From the NCBI RefSeq assembly GCF_006352025.1, contig NZ_CP040936.1, positions 3,350,001-3,414,000 of the forward strand: a DNA stretch of 64,000 nt, given 5' to 3'. Under the pieces are notes generated by a model. That model saw nothing but the letters and a program-made list of their open reading frames with translations. It was not told the origin of the DNA and made no database searches. This stretch comes from Hymenobacter sp. DG01 (GTDB lineage: Bacteria > Bacteroidota > Bacteroidia > Cytophagales > Hymenobacteraceae). The position numbers and the translations under genes were made by a program. How positions within the stretch are numbered: the first letter of the stretch is position 1; each line of letters opens with the position of its first letter. This document shows, piece after piece, positions 1-8,591 of this stretch.

Positions 1-1
1 G

Positions 2-121
2 GCCTCCCGAGGATATGCCCGCCAGAGGCTGATCCGGGACGGGCAGGGAGTTGATAACGCCGTGAAAGCGCTGCTGCTCGGGTTAGCGCAAGAGTTGCGG
101 GCGGGCTCCGTTCTGCCTTAG
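2..121 (+). CDS. 3' end of an unidentified protein gene (partial)
   Basis: The window opens inside an open frame of 39 codons that ends in TAG at 119-121. The visible residues end in an alternating Leu/Ala stretch (ALLLGLAQELRAGSVLP), which looks like a C-terminal helix. It lies on the same strand as, and about 220 bp upstream of, the BatA-like operon, so it could be its first gene. In relatives, DUF58 or MoxR genes often sit there, but the tail is too short to identify. I see no gene in the gap 122-341. Confidence 0.4.
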   Translation, partial: ASRGYARQRLIRDGQGVDNAVKALLLGLAQELRAGSVLP

Positions 122-341
122 CTCCGGGCCGGGGCCGCAATAGTGCGGTTGCCGTTGGCAGCCAAGCCCGCTGGCACCCGGATGAGAGCGGCGGCCTGAG
201 CCAGGAGTTTGCCTTTATCCGGGTACTTCCCCGCAACGCCCGCTGCTAAAGTTGTGTCTGTGTTTCTGTTTTGCCTACTTTCCGGCGGGAGGTAGCGCTG
301 AGCGGCCGCCCATACTTCGCCACAGAAACCAGACCTGTTAC

Positions 342-1943
342 TTGCCTTCGTTGTTTTTCTCCCATGCCGCTGCCGGATGGCTGGCCCTGCTGGGCCTGGC
401 TGTTCCGCTGGCCATCTACCTCTGGAACCGGCGGCCGGGGCGCGTAGTGCAGGTAGGCAGCCTCCGCTGGCTGGATGCGGCCGCCAACCGGCGCCTGCGC
501 AGCATCAAGCCCGAGCAGCTACTGCTGTTTCTGCTGCGCGCCGCCGTACTGAGCCTGCTGGCCCTGGCCCTGGCCGAGCCCACCCAACGCCTGCCGCAGC
601 CTCCCGTGCGGGGGCAGGTACTATTGAGTTCCTGGGCTACTCCCGCTCAGGTAGCCGCCGTACGCCCGCTGCTGGACTCGTTGCGGGGCCGGGGGTATCA
701 GCTACGGCGCCTGAGCATTCAGAAGCCCATAGGCCCGCCTCAGCCCTGGACCACCGTGGGCCTGGCGGAGCCTGAGGGGGCGGCCGACGCCCCCGTGGCT
801 GCAGCGGCTACCCCCCTGCCTTTGCCGGAAGCCTCTGACTCCGTGGCTCCCGCCAGCTCCCTATGGAGTATGGTGCGCCAGGCTGCCGATTCCCTTCCCA
901 ACCGGCCCCTGGTGGTGCTGGCCCCGCTTACCCTGGATGCGTTTGCCGGCACGCGGCCGGCCCTGCCGGCTGCCGTCCGGTGGCTGCCCCTGCCTTCTCC
1001 CGATTCGGTGGCGTGGCCGGTAGCCGCCTGGCGGCCCCGCCCCGATAGCTTGGTTCTGCTGCTGGCCTATGGTTCTGAAAACGGCATTTCTTTTCGGCGG
1101 GCGCGCCGGCCGTGGCCGGTAGCCAGTGGGCCGGTGGTCGGGTTGGGGCCAGGCATTGAGGTAGCCTTCGATGCCCCCCGCCGGCAGTTTACCGCTGTTA
1201 CCGACTCTGTTCGTCGGCCCCTGCCCCTGCTGACCCGGCCGTTGCGCCTGGCCGTGAGCTACGATGCTGCCCACGCCCCCTCGGCCCGGGTGCTGGCTGC
1301 GGCTTTGCGGGCGGCCGGCTCCGTGCTACCCCTCTCCCCCCGCCTGACCGTTGGCGGTGCGCTTCCCCTCCCCACTGACTCCCTCGACTGGCTGTTCTGG
1401 CTGCGCGATGCGCCGGTTCCGGCCCCTTGGGCGGGGCGGGTAGCCCAGGGGCTGCACATCTGGCAGGAAGCTGCGGGAACCGGGCAGGTCCGGGCAGTCA
1501 GCTTCGCGGCTCCGGGCAGCGCCGTCCCGGTTCGGCTGCACCGCCTCGATTCGGCTGTTGCGGTGGGGGCCTCCACGGCTTGGCCGCTGGCAACGGGCGG
1601 GCCGCTGCTTTCCACCCGCCCCAACGGGGCCGGCACCTGGTACCGCCTGCACACCCGCCTCGACCCGGCCTGGAGCAGCCTGTCCGAAAGCCCCGAGCTA
1701 CCCGCCCTGCTCCTGTCGCTGCTGCTGCCCGAGCTTCCGGCAGCGCCTACCCTGCGCCCCGACCCTCGGGTTATGCCCCTGCGCCAGCTCACGGCGGGGC
1801 CGGTAGCCGCGCCCACTACCGCCCCGCGCGCAACGCCCGGCCCCGTCCGTGCCTTAGCGCCCTGGGCAGTGGCGGCAGCGGGCCTGCTGTTTGGGCTGGA
1901 GCGCCTGCTGGCTGCCCGACGGTTCCGGCAGCAGGCTGCCTGA
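342..1943 (+). CDS. BatA N-terminal domain membrane protein (aerotolerance family)
   Basis: About 533 residues. The first 90 residues show the BatA/TIGR02226 layout: a hydrophobic helix (AGWLALLGLAVPLAIYLW), a basic linker (NRRPGRVVQVGSLRWL) and a second helix ending LALALAEP. A long Pro/Ala-rich extracytoplasmic part follows, and a last membrane helix near the C-terminus (WAVAAAGLLFGLERLL). A family-like start is TTG at 342; an upstream TTG at 252 would add an unusual Cys/Phe-rich leader. It is followed after 28 bp by a DUF4175-like gene and then a third membrane protein, the usual Bacteroidota arrangement. The molecular role of this family is not firmly known; involvement in envelope or oxygen-stress functions is family lore, not visible here. 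Confidence 0.8.
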   Translation: MPSLFFSHAAAGWLALLGLAVPLAIYLWNRRPGRVVQVGSLRWLDAAANRRLRSIKPEQLLLFLLRAAVLSLLALALAEPTQRLPQPPVRGQVLLSSWATPAQVAAVRPLLDSLRGRGYQLRRLSIQKPIGPPQPWTTVGLAEPEGAADAPVAAAATPLPLPEASDSVAPASSLWSMVRQAADSLPNRPLVVLAPLTLDAFAGTRPALPAAVRWLPLPSPDSVAWPVAAWRPRPDSLVLLLAYGSENGISFRRARRPWPVASGPVVGLGPGIEVAFDAPRRQFTAVTDSVRRPLPLLTRPLRLAVSYDAAHAPSARVLAAALRAAGSVLPLSPRLTVGGALPLPTDSLDWLFWLRDAPVPAPWAGRVAQGLHIWQEAAGTGQVRAVSFAAPGSAVPVRLHRLDSAVAVGASTAWPLATGGPLLSTRPNGAGTWYRLHTRLDPAWSSLSESPELPALLLSLLLPELPAAPTLRPDPRVMPLRQLTAGPVAAPTTAPRATPGPVRALAPWAVAAAGLLFGLERLLAARRFRQQAA

Positions 1944-1971
1944 TTTCTTCTGTACTATCTCCGCTTCTGAC

Positions 1972-4275
1972 ATGAATTCGCTGACTGCTAGTGCTTCCGC
2001 TCCTACCACTACCGCGTTGCGGGAGGCTCATCGGGAGTGGGCCTGGCGCAGCACGGCGGCGCTGCTGGTGCCGGCCGCCGCCGCGGGCGCGCTGCTGCTG
2101 GCTCTTTACCTGGGCTGGCCTGTAGCCCGCCTGGCAGTGCTCGGCGTGGCCGGGCTGGGTTTGCTGGGGCTGGCTGCGCGGCTTTGGCACATCTGGCAGC
2201 AGCCCTTGCCGCGCGTTGCCCGCCGCCTCAACCGGCACCATCCGGAGCTGGAAGACAGCAGCACCCTGCTGCTGCGCGACTCCACCGAGCTTAACCTGCT
2301 GGAACAGCTGCAGCAGCAACGGCTGCTGGACCGCCTGCCCCACCTGAGCGCCGCGGGCCCACTGCTTCCCGTAGATTTTCGCCGGCCCCTGCTGCTGGCC
2401 GGCGTGCTGCTGGCCCTGGCCGCCGGGGTCTGGTGGCAGCACCCTACGGCGGGAGCTACCCCCTCACAACCCACCGAAAAGCCACTTCAGCTGCGTTTCG
2501 CGGCCCAGAAGCCCCTACCCCCAACGGCGGCCCGCATCCTGGAAACGCGCCTGCGGGTGCAGCCTCCCGCTTATACCCGGCAGCCCGCTTTTTCGCCCGC
2601 TGCGGCATCGTTCCGCTGCCTGCGGGGCAGCCAGGTGCGCTGGACCGTACGGCTGAGTCGGGCCGTACCAGCTGCCCCGGTGCTGGAGCTGGGCAGTCGG
2701 CGTGTGCCGCTGCGGGCCGTTCCGGGCCGGTCGGCGGAGTTTGCCACCGAAGTTCCACTGACGGCTTCGGTCCTGTACCGCATCCGGTTCGAGGGGCAGC
2801 TTTCGGAGGAATATGCCATTGAAGTGCAGCCCGATCAGGCGCCTACCATCCGGCTCATCACCCCAAAAGCCTACACCCTGGTAGAGTTTGGCCGCCCGCC
2901 CCAGGTAGCCATCCGGGCCCAGCTGCACGACGATTTTGGCCTGACCCGCGCCCGCCTAGTTGCCACCATTGCCCAGGGCCAGGGCGAAGCCGTGAAGTTT
3001 CGGGAAGTGGTAACGGACCTCAGCGCTGCTCTGCGCGGGCAACCCCAGACGGGCACCGTGCAGCACCTGCTGCGCCTGCCGGCCCTGGGCCTTACTTACG
3101 GCGACGAAGTGTACTTCTACCTGCAGGCCTGGGACAACCACCAGCAGCTGACCCGCTCCGATACCTACTTGGTGCAGTGGGAAGATACCACGGTGCAGGA
3201 AAGCGCCCTGGATGTGTCGTTGGGCGTAAGTGCCAAGCCGGCCTACTTCCGTAGTCAGCGCCAGATTATTATCGACACCGAAAAACTGCTCGCTGAGCAG
3301 CGCGGCCTCCCGGCGGCTACCCTACTGGAGCGCGCCAATGGCATCGGCTTCGATCAGAAAATACTGCGCATGCGCTACGGCAAGTTTCTGGGTGAAGAAG
3401 CCGATGAAACCATTGGGGGCCCGGCTCCTGGTCCGCCCACGGCCGATGCTCCGGCCGAGGAGCCCGGCCTGGGTTCCGTAGTGGCCGAAGACCACACCGA
3501 AGCCACACCCCCTACCCCGGCTGCTACTCCCGAAGGCCATTCCGCCGACGACGGCCACGACCATAGCCACGCTTCTTCCTCCTCGGCCCATGATGCGCCC
3601 GGCGCCGCCCTTACGGCCGAGCTGATGGACCCGTACATTCACCACCACGACGATTCTGAGACGGCCGACTTCCTGGAGCCCGCCGTGAAGGCCAAGCTGC
3701 AGGCCGTGCTCGGCCAGATGTGGGAGGCCGAGCTGCGCCTGCGTACCGGCCGCCCCCGCGAGGCCCTGCCCTTTGAGTACCGCGCCCTGCGCCTACTCAA
3801 ACAGGTACAGCAGCAAACCCGTGCCTACGTCAAGAAAGCCGGCTTCACGCCCCCGCCCATGCCCGAAGCCACTACCCGCCTTACCGGCGACCTGGCCGGC
3901 GCCGCCGCTCCCCGCCGCGAGCTGCAGTTGGCTGCCCCGGCCCGGCAGCCGGTGGTGCGGGCCGCCCTGCGCCTGCTCACCCAGCTGCACGGCCAGGCCT
4001 CGCCTCCGGCCGGCGCCGCTACTACCCTCGACCAGGCCGGGCAGGAGCTGGCCCGGGCCGCGCTGCAAAATCCGGGAGCTTACCTCAGCGCCCTGCGTGA
4101 GCTGCGCAGCCTGAGCGCCACGCTGCGCCGAGGGCAGCCGGCAGCGGCTGAGAAGCTGCCCCTCATCGAGCGGGCGCTAACGGCCCTGCTGCCACCGGCC
4201 CCGCCTACCCCGGCGCACGCCGCCAAGCCGGGCAACCGCCTGGCCCGGCGCTACCTGCAGGAGCTGAGCCGGTAG
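1972..4275 (+). CDS. DUF4175-like membrane protein with His-rich loop
   Basis: About 767 residues; start chosen at the ATG giving MNSLTASAS, after the upstream gene ends. The first 170 residues carry three membrane helices (two adjacent, then RPLLLAGVLLALAAGVWW). An Ig-like extracytoplasmic part follows, then an extended polar helical region rich in Gln and Glu (QQQTRAYVKKAG) typical of DUF4175-type proteins. Residues about 520-565 form a His/Asp/Ser-rich segment (DDGHDHSHASSS and IHHHDDSE), which could bind metal, though it may simply be a disordered linker. It is the middle gene of the three-gene operon and ends 74 bp before the third gene. The function is unknown; it probably forms a complex with its two membrane neighbours. 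Confidence 0.65.
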   Translation: MNSLTASASAPTTTALREAHREWAWRSTAALLVPAAAAGALLLALYLGWPVARLAVLGVAGLGLLGLAARLWHIWQQPLPRVARRLNRHHPELEDSSTLLLRDSTELNLLEQLQQQRLLDRLPHLSAAGPLLPVDFRRPLLLAGVLLALAAGVWWQHPTAGATPSQPTEKPLQLRFAAQKPLPPTAARILETRLRVQPPAYTRQPAFSPAAASFRCLRGSQVRWTVRLSRAVPAAPVLELGSRRVPLRAVPGRSAEFATEVPLTASVLYRIRFEGQLSEEYAIEVQPDQAPTIRLITPKAYTLVEFGRPPQVAIRAQLHDDFGLTRARLVATIAQGQGEAVKFREVVTDLSAALRGQPQTGTVQHLLRLPALGLTYGDEVYFYLQAWDNHQQLTRSDTYLVQWEDTTVQESALDVSLGVSAKPAYFRSQRQIIIDTEKLLAEQRGLPAATLLERANGIGFDQKILRMRYGKFLGEEADETIGGPAPGPPTADAPAEEPGLGSVVAEDHTEATPPTPAATPEGHSADDGHDHSHASSSSAHDAPGAALTAELMDPYIHHHDDSETADFLEPAVKAKLQAVLGQMWEAELRLRTGRPREALPFEYRALRLLKQVQQQTRAYVKKAGFTPPPMPEATTRLTGDLAGAAAPRRELQLAAPARQPVVRAALRLLTQLHGQASPPAGAATTLDQAGQELARAALQNPGAYLSALRELRSLSATLRRGQPAAAEKLPLIERALTALLPPAPPTPAHAAKPGNRLARRYLQELSR

Positions 4276-4349
4276 GGGCCTGCCCATTGCTGTTGCTGGC
4301 TTCGAGCCGTCCGTTTTTTTGCGTTGAGTACCCGTCCGCTTTCCCTCTG

Positions 4350-6119
4350 ATGATTTATTTTCTTGCCTTCTGTCTGCTTTTAGCCACTGCCCTGACCCTA
4401 GCAGCTTGGCGCCGGCCCGATGCCCGGCGGCGTCTGCTGCGGCTGGGAGCCGGGCTGGCAGCCGTGGGCGGGCTGTGGCTGGCGGCTTTTCCTCCTACCC
4501 GCACCCAGCAGCAGCTGGCCAGCCAGGCGGCTATTGTGCTAACCGATGGTTACTCACCAGACAGCCTGCGCCAGCTGCTGCGTGGGCTGGCCGCCGGTAC
4601 GCCGGTGTGGCGCTACGGAGCCACTCCCCCCGATACCCCTATCCTCAGCAACCTTCCGGCCCTCCGCCAACGCCTGCCCCAGCTGCACACCGTGCATGTG
4701 CTGGGCCAGGGCCTGCCCGCCGCCGATGTGCCGGCCCTTCGCGGACTGCGGGTGGTAGCACACCCGGCGGCACAAGCCGTGGGCTTCCGGGCGGCGGCCT
4801 GGCCTCGCCAGCCTGAGTTAGGTCAGCCCTGGGCCGTTGAGGGCTCTTTTAGCGGTGCCACCGCTCCTGCCTGGATTAGCCTGCAGGCGGCCGGCGCGCC
4901 GCGCGACTCCGTGCGGCTGCCGGCTGGAGGGGGCACTTTCCGGCTTCGCTTTACCCCGAAGGCCGAAGGTCGGGCCGTGTATAGCCTGGTGGCACGCACC
5001 GAGGGCAAAGTGCTGGCCCAGGAGCCCGTGCCCCTGGAAGTGCGCCCCACCCGGCCCGTGCGCGTGTTGCTGCTGGCCGCCGCGCCTTCCTTTGAAGTTC
5101 GATTTCTGAAAAACTACCTTGCTTCTCACCAGCACAGCGTAGCCGTGCGCACGGGCGTCAGTCGGGGGCTGGTCCAGACCGAGTTTCTGAACAGCGCTAC
5201 CTCCCCCGACCTCTCCCGACTTACCCCAGCCCTGCTGGCGCGTGTTGAGCTGGTTTTGGCGGATGCCGGTTCCCTGGCCGCTTTGTCAGGAGCTGAGAGT
5301 GCCGCGCTGGCCCAGGCAGTGCGGGCTGGCAGCTGTGGTGTACTGCTGCTGGCCGATGCTGCCACCATACCGCGCGCGCTACCCGGCGCTGGGGCTTTTG
5401 GACTTCTTACTCGTTCTGCAGCGGCAGCTACGGCGCCCCAACCTCTCAGCTGGCCCGAGGCCCCAGTGCGCCCGGCCGCGCTGCTGCCTGCTACCCTGCG
5501 GCCCGGCCCCGAGCTCCGGCCCCTGGTACTGGCCCCGAACCAGCAGCCGGTAGCAGCGGCCCGGCGCCTGGGGCTTGGGCAGGTGGCCGTCACGACGGTA
5601 GCCGAAACGTTTCCGTGGCTGCTGCAGGGGCAAACGGCGGCCTACGAGGCCTACTGGAGTTACCTGCTGACGGCCCTGGTCCCGGCCACGTCATCTGTTC
5701 CGGCCATTGAGCTTACCACGGCCTGGCCCCGGCCCCATGCGCCCCTTACCCTCCAGGTTACGGGGGCCTCGGCCCCCTACCTGCGCCTGCGCGCCGGCAA
5801 CGCCGCTCCGGTGCAGGTGGCCCTGCGCCAGAACGCCTACGTACCGGAGTGGAGCACGGCCCCTTATTGGCCTACCGCACCGGGCTGGCACGAAGCGCAG
5901 GCCGGCCCGGCGCGGCAGTGGTTTTATGTGTTCAGCAATGAGCAGTGGCGCGGTCCGGCCCGGCAGGAATGGCTGCGGGCCGTAGCGCCCCTGGGCGCGG
6001 CCGCCAAAGTATCGGCGGCTCCGGCAACTGTTACCACGCACTCAGGTTGGCCGCGCTGGTGGGGCTACCTGCTTTTCCTGCTCGGAGCCGGTTTGCTTTG
6101 GCTGGAGGAAAAGCTGTAA
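4350..6119 (+). CDS. Membrane protein of BatA operon, GATase1-like fold suspected
   Basis: About 589 residues from the ATG giving MIYFLAFCLL; an upstream in-frame start would add a less convincing leader. Two membrane helices lie at the N-terminus and one at the extreme C-terminus (WWGYLLFLLGAGLLWLEE). The middle is a large soluble domain with alternating hydrophobic strands such as RPVRVLLLAAAPSFEVRFL and VELVLADAGSLAAL, a pattern seen in the class I glutamine amidotransferase-like domain of the proteins usually encoded here. I do not see a catalytic Cys-His-Glu set, so enzymatic activity is not claimed. As the last gene of the trio it likely acts with the two upstream proteins at the cytoplasmic membrane. 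No clear T-tract terminator follows directly. Confidence 0.6.
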   Translation: MIYFLAFCLLLATALTLAAWRRPDARRRLLRLGAGLAAVGGLWLAAFPPTRTQQQLASQAAIVLTDGYSPDSLRQLLRGLAAGTPVWRYGATPPDTPILSNLPALRQRLPQLHTVHVLGQGLPAADVPALRGLRVVAHPAAQAVGFRAAAWPRQPELGQPWAVEGSFSGATAPAWISLQAAGAPRDSVRLPAGGGTFRLRFTPKAEGRAVYSLVARTEGKVLAQEPVPLEVRPTRPVRVLLLAAAPSFEVRFLKNYLASHQHSVAVRTGVSRGLVQTEFLNSATSPDLSRLTPALLARVELVLADAGSLAALSGAESAALAQAVRAGSCGVLLLADAATIPRALPGAGAFGLLTRSAAAATAPQPLSWPEAPVRPAALLPATLRPGPELRPLVLAPNQQPVAAARRLGLGQVAVTTVAETFPWLLQGQTAAYEAYWSYLLTALVPATSSVPAIELTTAWPRPHAPLTLQVTGASAPYLRLRAGNAAPVQVALRQNAYVPEWSTAPYWPTAPGWHEAQAGPARQWFYVFSNEQWRGPARQEWLRAVAPLGAAAKVSAAPATVTTHSGWPRWWGYLLFLLGAGLLWLEEKL

Positions 6120-6232
6120 GTGGTTAGGCTACCCGTTTGCTTGCCGCTGGCCTACTTGCGTTGGCTTTCCTGAATCCATCAGCGTAATGCCAGACTCCGG
6201 CCGTGGGCAGCGGCCGGGGCCTGAAAGCAAAA

Positions 6233-6263
6233 AGCCCGAGCTCCGCGGTACGGAACTCGGGCT
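6233..6263 (-). terminator. Intrinsic terminator of the small lipoprotein gene
   Basis: A 13-bp stem (AGCCCGAGCTCCG against CGGAACTCGGGCT, one mismatch) has a 5-base loop. On the minus strand it is followed by TTTTT. It lies 34 bp past the stop of the minus-strand lipoprotein gene. Confidence 0.8.
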
Positions 6264-6297
6264 TCGGGAAAAACGTACCGGCCAAACCGGCGCGTAA

Positions 6298-6543
6298 TTA
6301 CTTCTGCTCGGTAGCAGTGGTAGTGGTGGTAGCTTCCGTGGTAGCGGGAGCAGCCTCAGTGGTAGCAGCAGCAGCCGTGGTGTCGGTGGTAGCAGCAGCA
6401 GCCGTGGTGTCGGTGGTAGCAGCAGCTTCAACCGAAGGAGTTTCGGTAGAAGTGGTGGTTTCTTCAGCTTTCTTCGACTCGCACGAAACGAGGGTAGCAG
6501 CGAAAACAACGGCCAGAGCGGATACCTTCAGGAGGTTCTTCAT
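6298..6543 (-). CDS. Small Thr/Ala-repeat lipoprotein
   Basis: Predicted 81 residues, starting at MKNLLKVSALAVVF. A short basic n-region, a hydrophobic core and the lipobox LVSC (Cys about residue 21) mark it as a lipoprotein. The mature part begins ESKKAEE and then becomes almost pure Thr/Ala with a 9-residue repeat (TTDTTAAAA twice, then partial). Such low-complexity tails usually act as extended spacers. It is transcribed divergently from the ECF sigma factor gene, with a perfect 9-bp palindrome between them, so it could be a target of that sigma factor; this is inference. An in-frame ATG further upstream is ignored because it precedes a poor leader. No known family recognised. Confidence 0.75.
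   Translation of the reverse strand: MKNLLKVSALAVVFAATLVSCESKKAEETTTSTETPSVEAAATTDTTAAAATTDTTAAAATTEAAPATTEATTTTTATEQK
6361..6426. repeat. 27-bp tandem repeat, 2.4 copies, in lipoprotein gene
   Basis: Two identical 27-bp units (6361-6387 and 6388-6414) are followed by 12 bases of a third. Each unit encodes nine residues, so changes in copy number keep the frame. This is a likely site of length variation between strains. Confidence 0.85.
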
Positions 6544-6604
6544 TTTGGTAGTAGGTTTGAAAAATTTTGTCCGAAAAACGCCCTTCATACCGGCAGAAGC
6601 GAAT

Positions 6605-6644
6605 GGTAACCCAACAGTAGAAAATATTTTTTCACTGGGTTACC
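6605..6644. promoter_or_regulatory. Perfect palindrome in divergent promoter region
   Basis: GGTAACCCA at 6605-6613 and TGGGTTACC at 6636-6644 form a perfect 9-bp inverted repeat around a 22-bp A/T-rich core. It lies between the minus-strand lipoprotein (start 6543) and the plus-strand ECF sigma factor (start 6678). Position and symmetry suggest an operator or shared promoter element; a transcript hairpin is the alternative. Confidence 0.5.
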
Positions 6645-6677
6645 CTGCGGGGCTCACTGTATTAATCAACAAAGCGA

Positions 6678-7262
6678 ATGGGTAAGGGACAACCTGCCTA
6701 CACCGACGAGGAATTTGTGGCGGCCATCCGCCGCGACGACGACCGGGCGCTGGCGCAGCTCTACCGGCTGCACTTCCCCATGATTTCGCACTACGTGCTG
6801 CAAAACAGCGGCACCGAGGACGAAGCCAAGGATGTGTATCAGGAGGGAGTGATGGTATTCTATGAAAAGGTACGCGAAGGCTCTCTGGAGCTGAGCTGCC
6901 AGATCAAAACCTACCTCTACGCCGTGTGTCGGCGCCTCTGGCTGAAACGGCTCACGGAGAAAACCCGCTTCGGCGGCCGTCTCGATGACCACGAGCCCTA
7001 CCTCGAGACCGGCGCCGAAGCCGATCTGGAAGTGGCTGAAGAGCGCGACCGGCAGCTGGGCACCATGAGCCAGGCTCTGGAGCGCATCGGGGAGCCCTGC
7101 CGCTCGCTTTTGGAAGGATTTTACCTGCTCGATAAATCGATGCAGCAGCTTACGGCCGAGTTTGGCTACACCAACGCCGACAACGCCAAGAATCAAAAAT
7201 ACAAGTGCCTGGTACGACTTAAAAAACTGTTTTTCAGTCAGTACCAGGAACACGAGACTTAG
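6678..7262 (+). CDS. ECF-type RNA polymerase sigma factor
   Basis: 194 residues. Region 2 is visible as DEAKDVYQEGVMVFYEKV, matching the DxxQExxxxxxxK pattern of sigma-70 region 2. Region 4 lies at about residues 130-185, with an HTH-like stretch (MQQLTAEFGYTNADNAKNQK). There is no region 1 or 3, as in ECF factors. The start ATG fits the family length of about 180-200. The next gene, 72 bp downstream, is a one-helix membrane protein with an anti-sigma-like cytoplasmic part, the classic position for an anti-sigma factor. The sigma factor probably directs RNA polymerase to envelope-stress genes and perhaps to its own promoter through the palindrome upstream. Confidence 0.85.
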   Translation: MGKGQPAYTDEEFVAAIRRDDDRALAQLYRLHFPMISHYVLQNSGTEDEAKDVYQEGVMVFYEKVREGSLELSCQIKTYLYAVCRRLWLKRLTEKTRFGGRLDDHEPYLETGAEADLEVAEERDRQLGTMSQALERIGEPCRSLLEGFYLLDKSMQQLTAEFGYTNADNAKNQKYKCLVRLKKLFFSQYQEHET

Positions 7263-7334
7263 CCCCGGCGGTTAGTACTCGGGAAGCCTGGGGCGCACTG
7301 CCCCGCTTGCCTGTGCTGACTGCTACCCCCGGAC

Positions 7335-8522
7335 ATGAAAACCGAAGCCGACTACTACGCTTTATTTGACGCTTACCGCGCGGGCACCCTGCCCGACGAG
7401 GAGCGCACGGCCCTGGAGCGCCGCCTTGCCGCCGACCCGGCGCTGGAACGCCGCCTGCAGGAGTTCGAAGCCCTGACCGGCACGCTCACGGCGTATGGCC
7501 GCCGCCTGGCCCTGCGCCGCAAGCTGCAGGCCATCCACGCCGATATGGAGGCGGAGCAGGCCGTGCGCCTGACCCCGCTGGCCAAAGTAGCCGAGGAAGA
7601 CGAGCGGCACGAGCGGTTTGCCAGCGGCCAGCCCCCCCGGCCCATGCTGCGCATTTCGCGCACCGAGGAAAAGCTGCGGGCCTTCTGGCACGGCCACCGT
7701 GCCACCATGATGGTGGCTGCCTCGGTGGCCATTATGGCCGTATTTGCCACCCTGTTGGGCCTGGAGTGGTGGCGCGCCTCCCAGAAGTCGTCGTTGTACG
7801 GGTACACCGTTCTGCGCCGCGAGGTAGAGCGCATTAAGCGCACCCAGCGCTCCATGAACCGCACGCTCAACCAGATAGAAGCCCAGCCGGAGAAAATCAA
7901 TCCGGGCAAGTTCAGCGGCACGGGCTTCGCCCTCACCGCCGATGGCTACCTGGTGACCAGCTACCATGTAATTCAGGGGGCCGATTCCTTACTGATTGAA
8001 GGCCGCGACCGGCAGCGCTTCCGCGCCGAGCCAGTATTTACCGATGTAGCCCACGACCTGGCTATTCTCCAGATCAAGGACAAATCTTTCAAGGGCTTTG
8101 GCCGCCTGCCTTACTCCTTCAAGCGGGGCCAGTCGGACCTGGGCGAGAAAGTTTATACTCTGGGCTACCCCCGCGAGGACCTTGTGTTTAACGACGGCTC
8201 GCTGAGCGCCCGCTCCGGCTTCGAGGGCGACACGGGCTTCTATCAAATCAGCATTCCGGTAAACCCGGGCAACTCGGGCGGCCCCTTGCTCGACGACAGA
8301 GGCAACCTGATTGGCGTTATCAGTGGGCGGCAGATGGACGTGCAGAGCGCCGCCTTCGCCACCAAATCGTCGTACCTGATGCGGCTGGTTGACTCGTTGA
8401 GTGCTGCCGGCGCTGGTCAGTCGTACAACTTGCCCCGGGCCAACCAGTTGGCGGGCACCTCGCGGCCCCAGCAGATCCGGAAGCTGCAGGATTACGTTTT
8501 TGTGGTGAAAGTGTATGAATAG
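7335..8522 (+). CDS. Membrane-anchored trypsin-like serine protease with anti-sigma-like N-terminus
   Basis: 395 residues in three parts. Residues 1-124 are cytoplasmic, helical and charged, beginning YYALFDAYRAGTLPDEE, a pattern common at the N-terminus of Bacteroidota anti-sigma and zinc-finger-less anti-sigma proteins. One membrane helix lies at about 125-146. A short coiled linker (REVERIKRTQRSMNRTLNQI) leads to a trypsin-like domain with the full triad: His211 (TSYHV), Asp241 (AHDLAIL) and Ser314 (GNSGGPLL). There is no PDZ domain, unlike DegP. With the ECF sigma gene just upstream, I infer a sensor in which periplasmic protease activity and cytoplasmic sigma binding sit on one chain. 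Family placement of the protease is sure; the anti-sigma role is not. Confidence 0.8.
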   Translation: MKTEADYYALFDAYRAGTLPDEERTALERRLAADPALERRLQEFEALTGTLTAYGRRLALRRKLQAIHADMEAEQAVRLTPLAKVAEEDERHERFASGQPPRPMLRISRTEEKLRAFWHGHRATMMVAASVAIMAVFATLLGLEWWRASQKSSLYGYTVLRREVERIKRTQRSMNRTLNQIEAQPEKINPGKFSGTGFALTADGYLVTSYHVIQGADSLLIEGRDRQRFRAEPVFTDVAHDLAILQIKDKSFKGFGRLPYSFKRGQSDLGEKVYTLGYPREDLVFNDGSLSARSGFEGDTGFYQISIPVNPGNSGGPLLDDRGNLIGVISGRQMDVQSAAFATKSSYLMRLVDSLSAAGAGQSYNLPRANQLAGTSRPQQIRKLQDYVFVVKVYE

Positions 8523-8561
8523 CCTGTTCATTAGCAGGTTTTGCTCCACTTGGTTTCTGTA

Positions 8562-8591
8562 CAAAAGCCCTGCCTGCCGGCGGGGCTTTTG
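8562..8591 (+). terminator. Intrinsic terminator after the protease gene
   Basis: CAAAAGCCC and GGGCTTTTG form an inverted repeat about 40 bp past the stop of the protease gene. The A-rich left and T-rich right sides allow termination in either direction. Confidence 0.65.

Noticed and set aside
252..341. Upstream start (TTG at 252) for the BatA-like protein
   Set aside because: The added residues (MCLCFCFAYF...) do not fit the conserved family N-terminus, which begins just before the first membrane helix.
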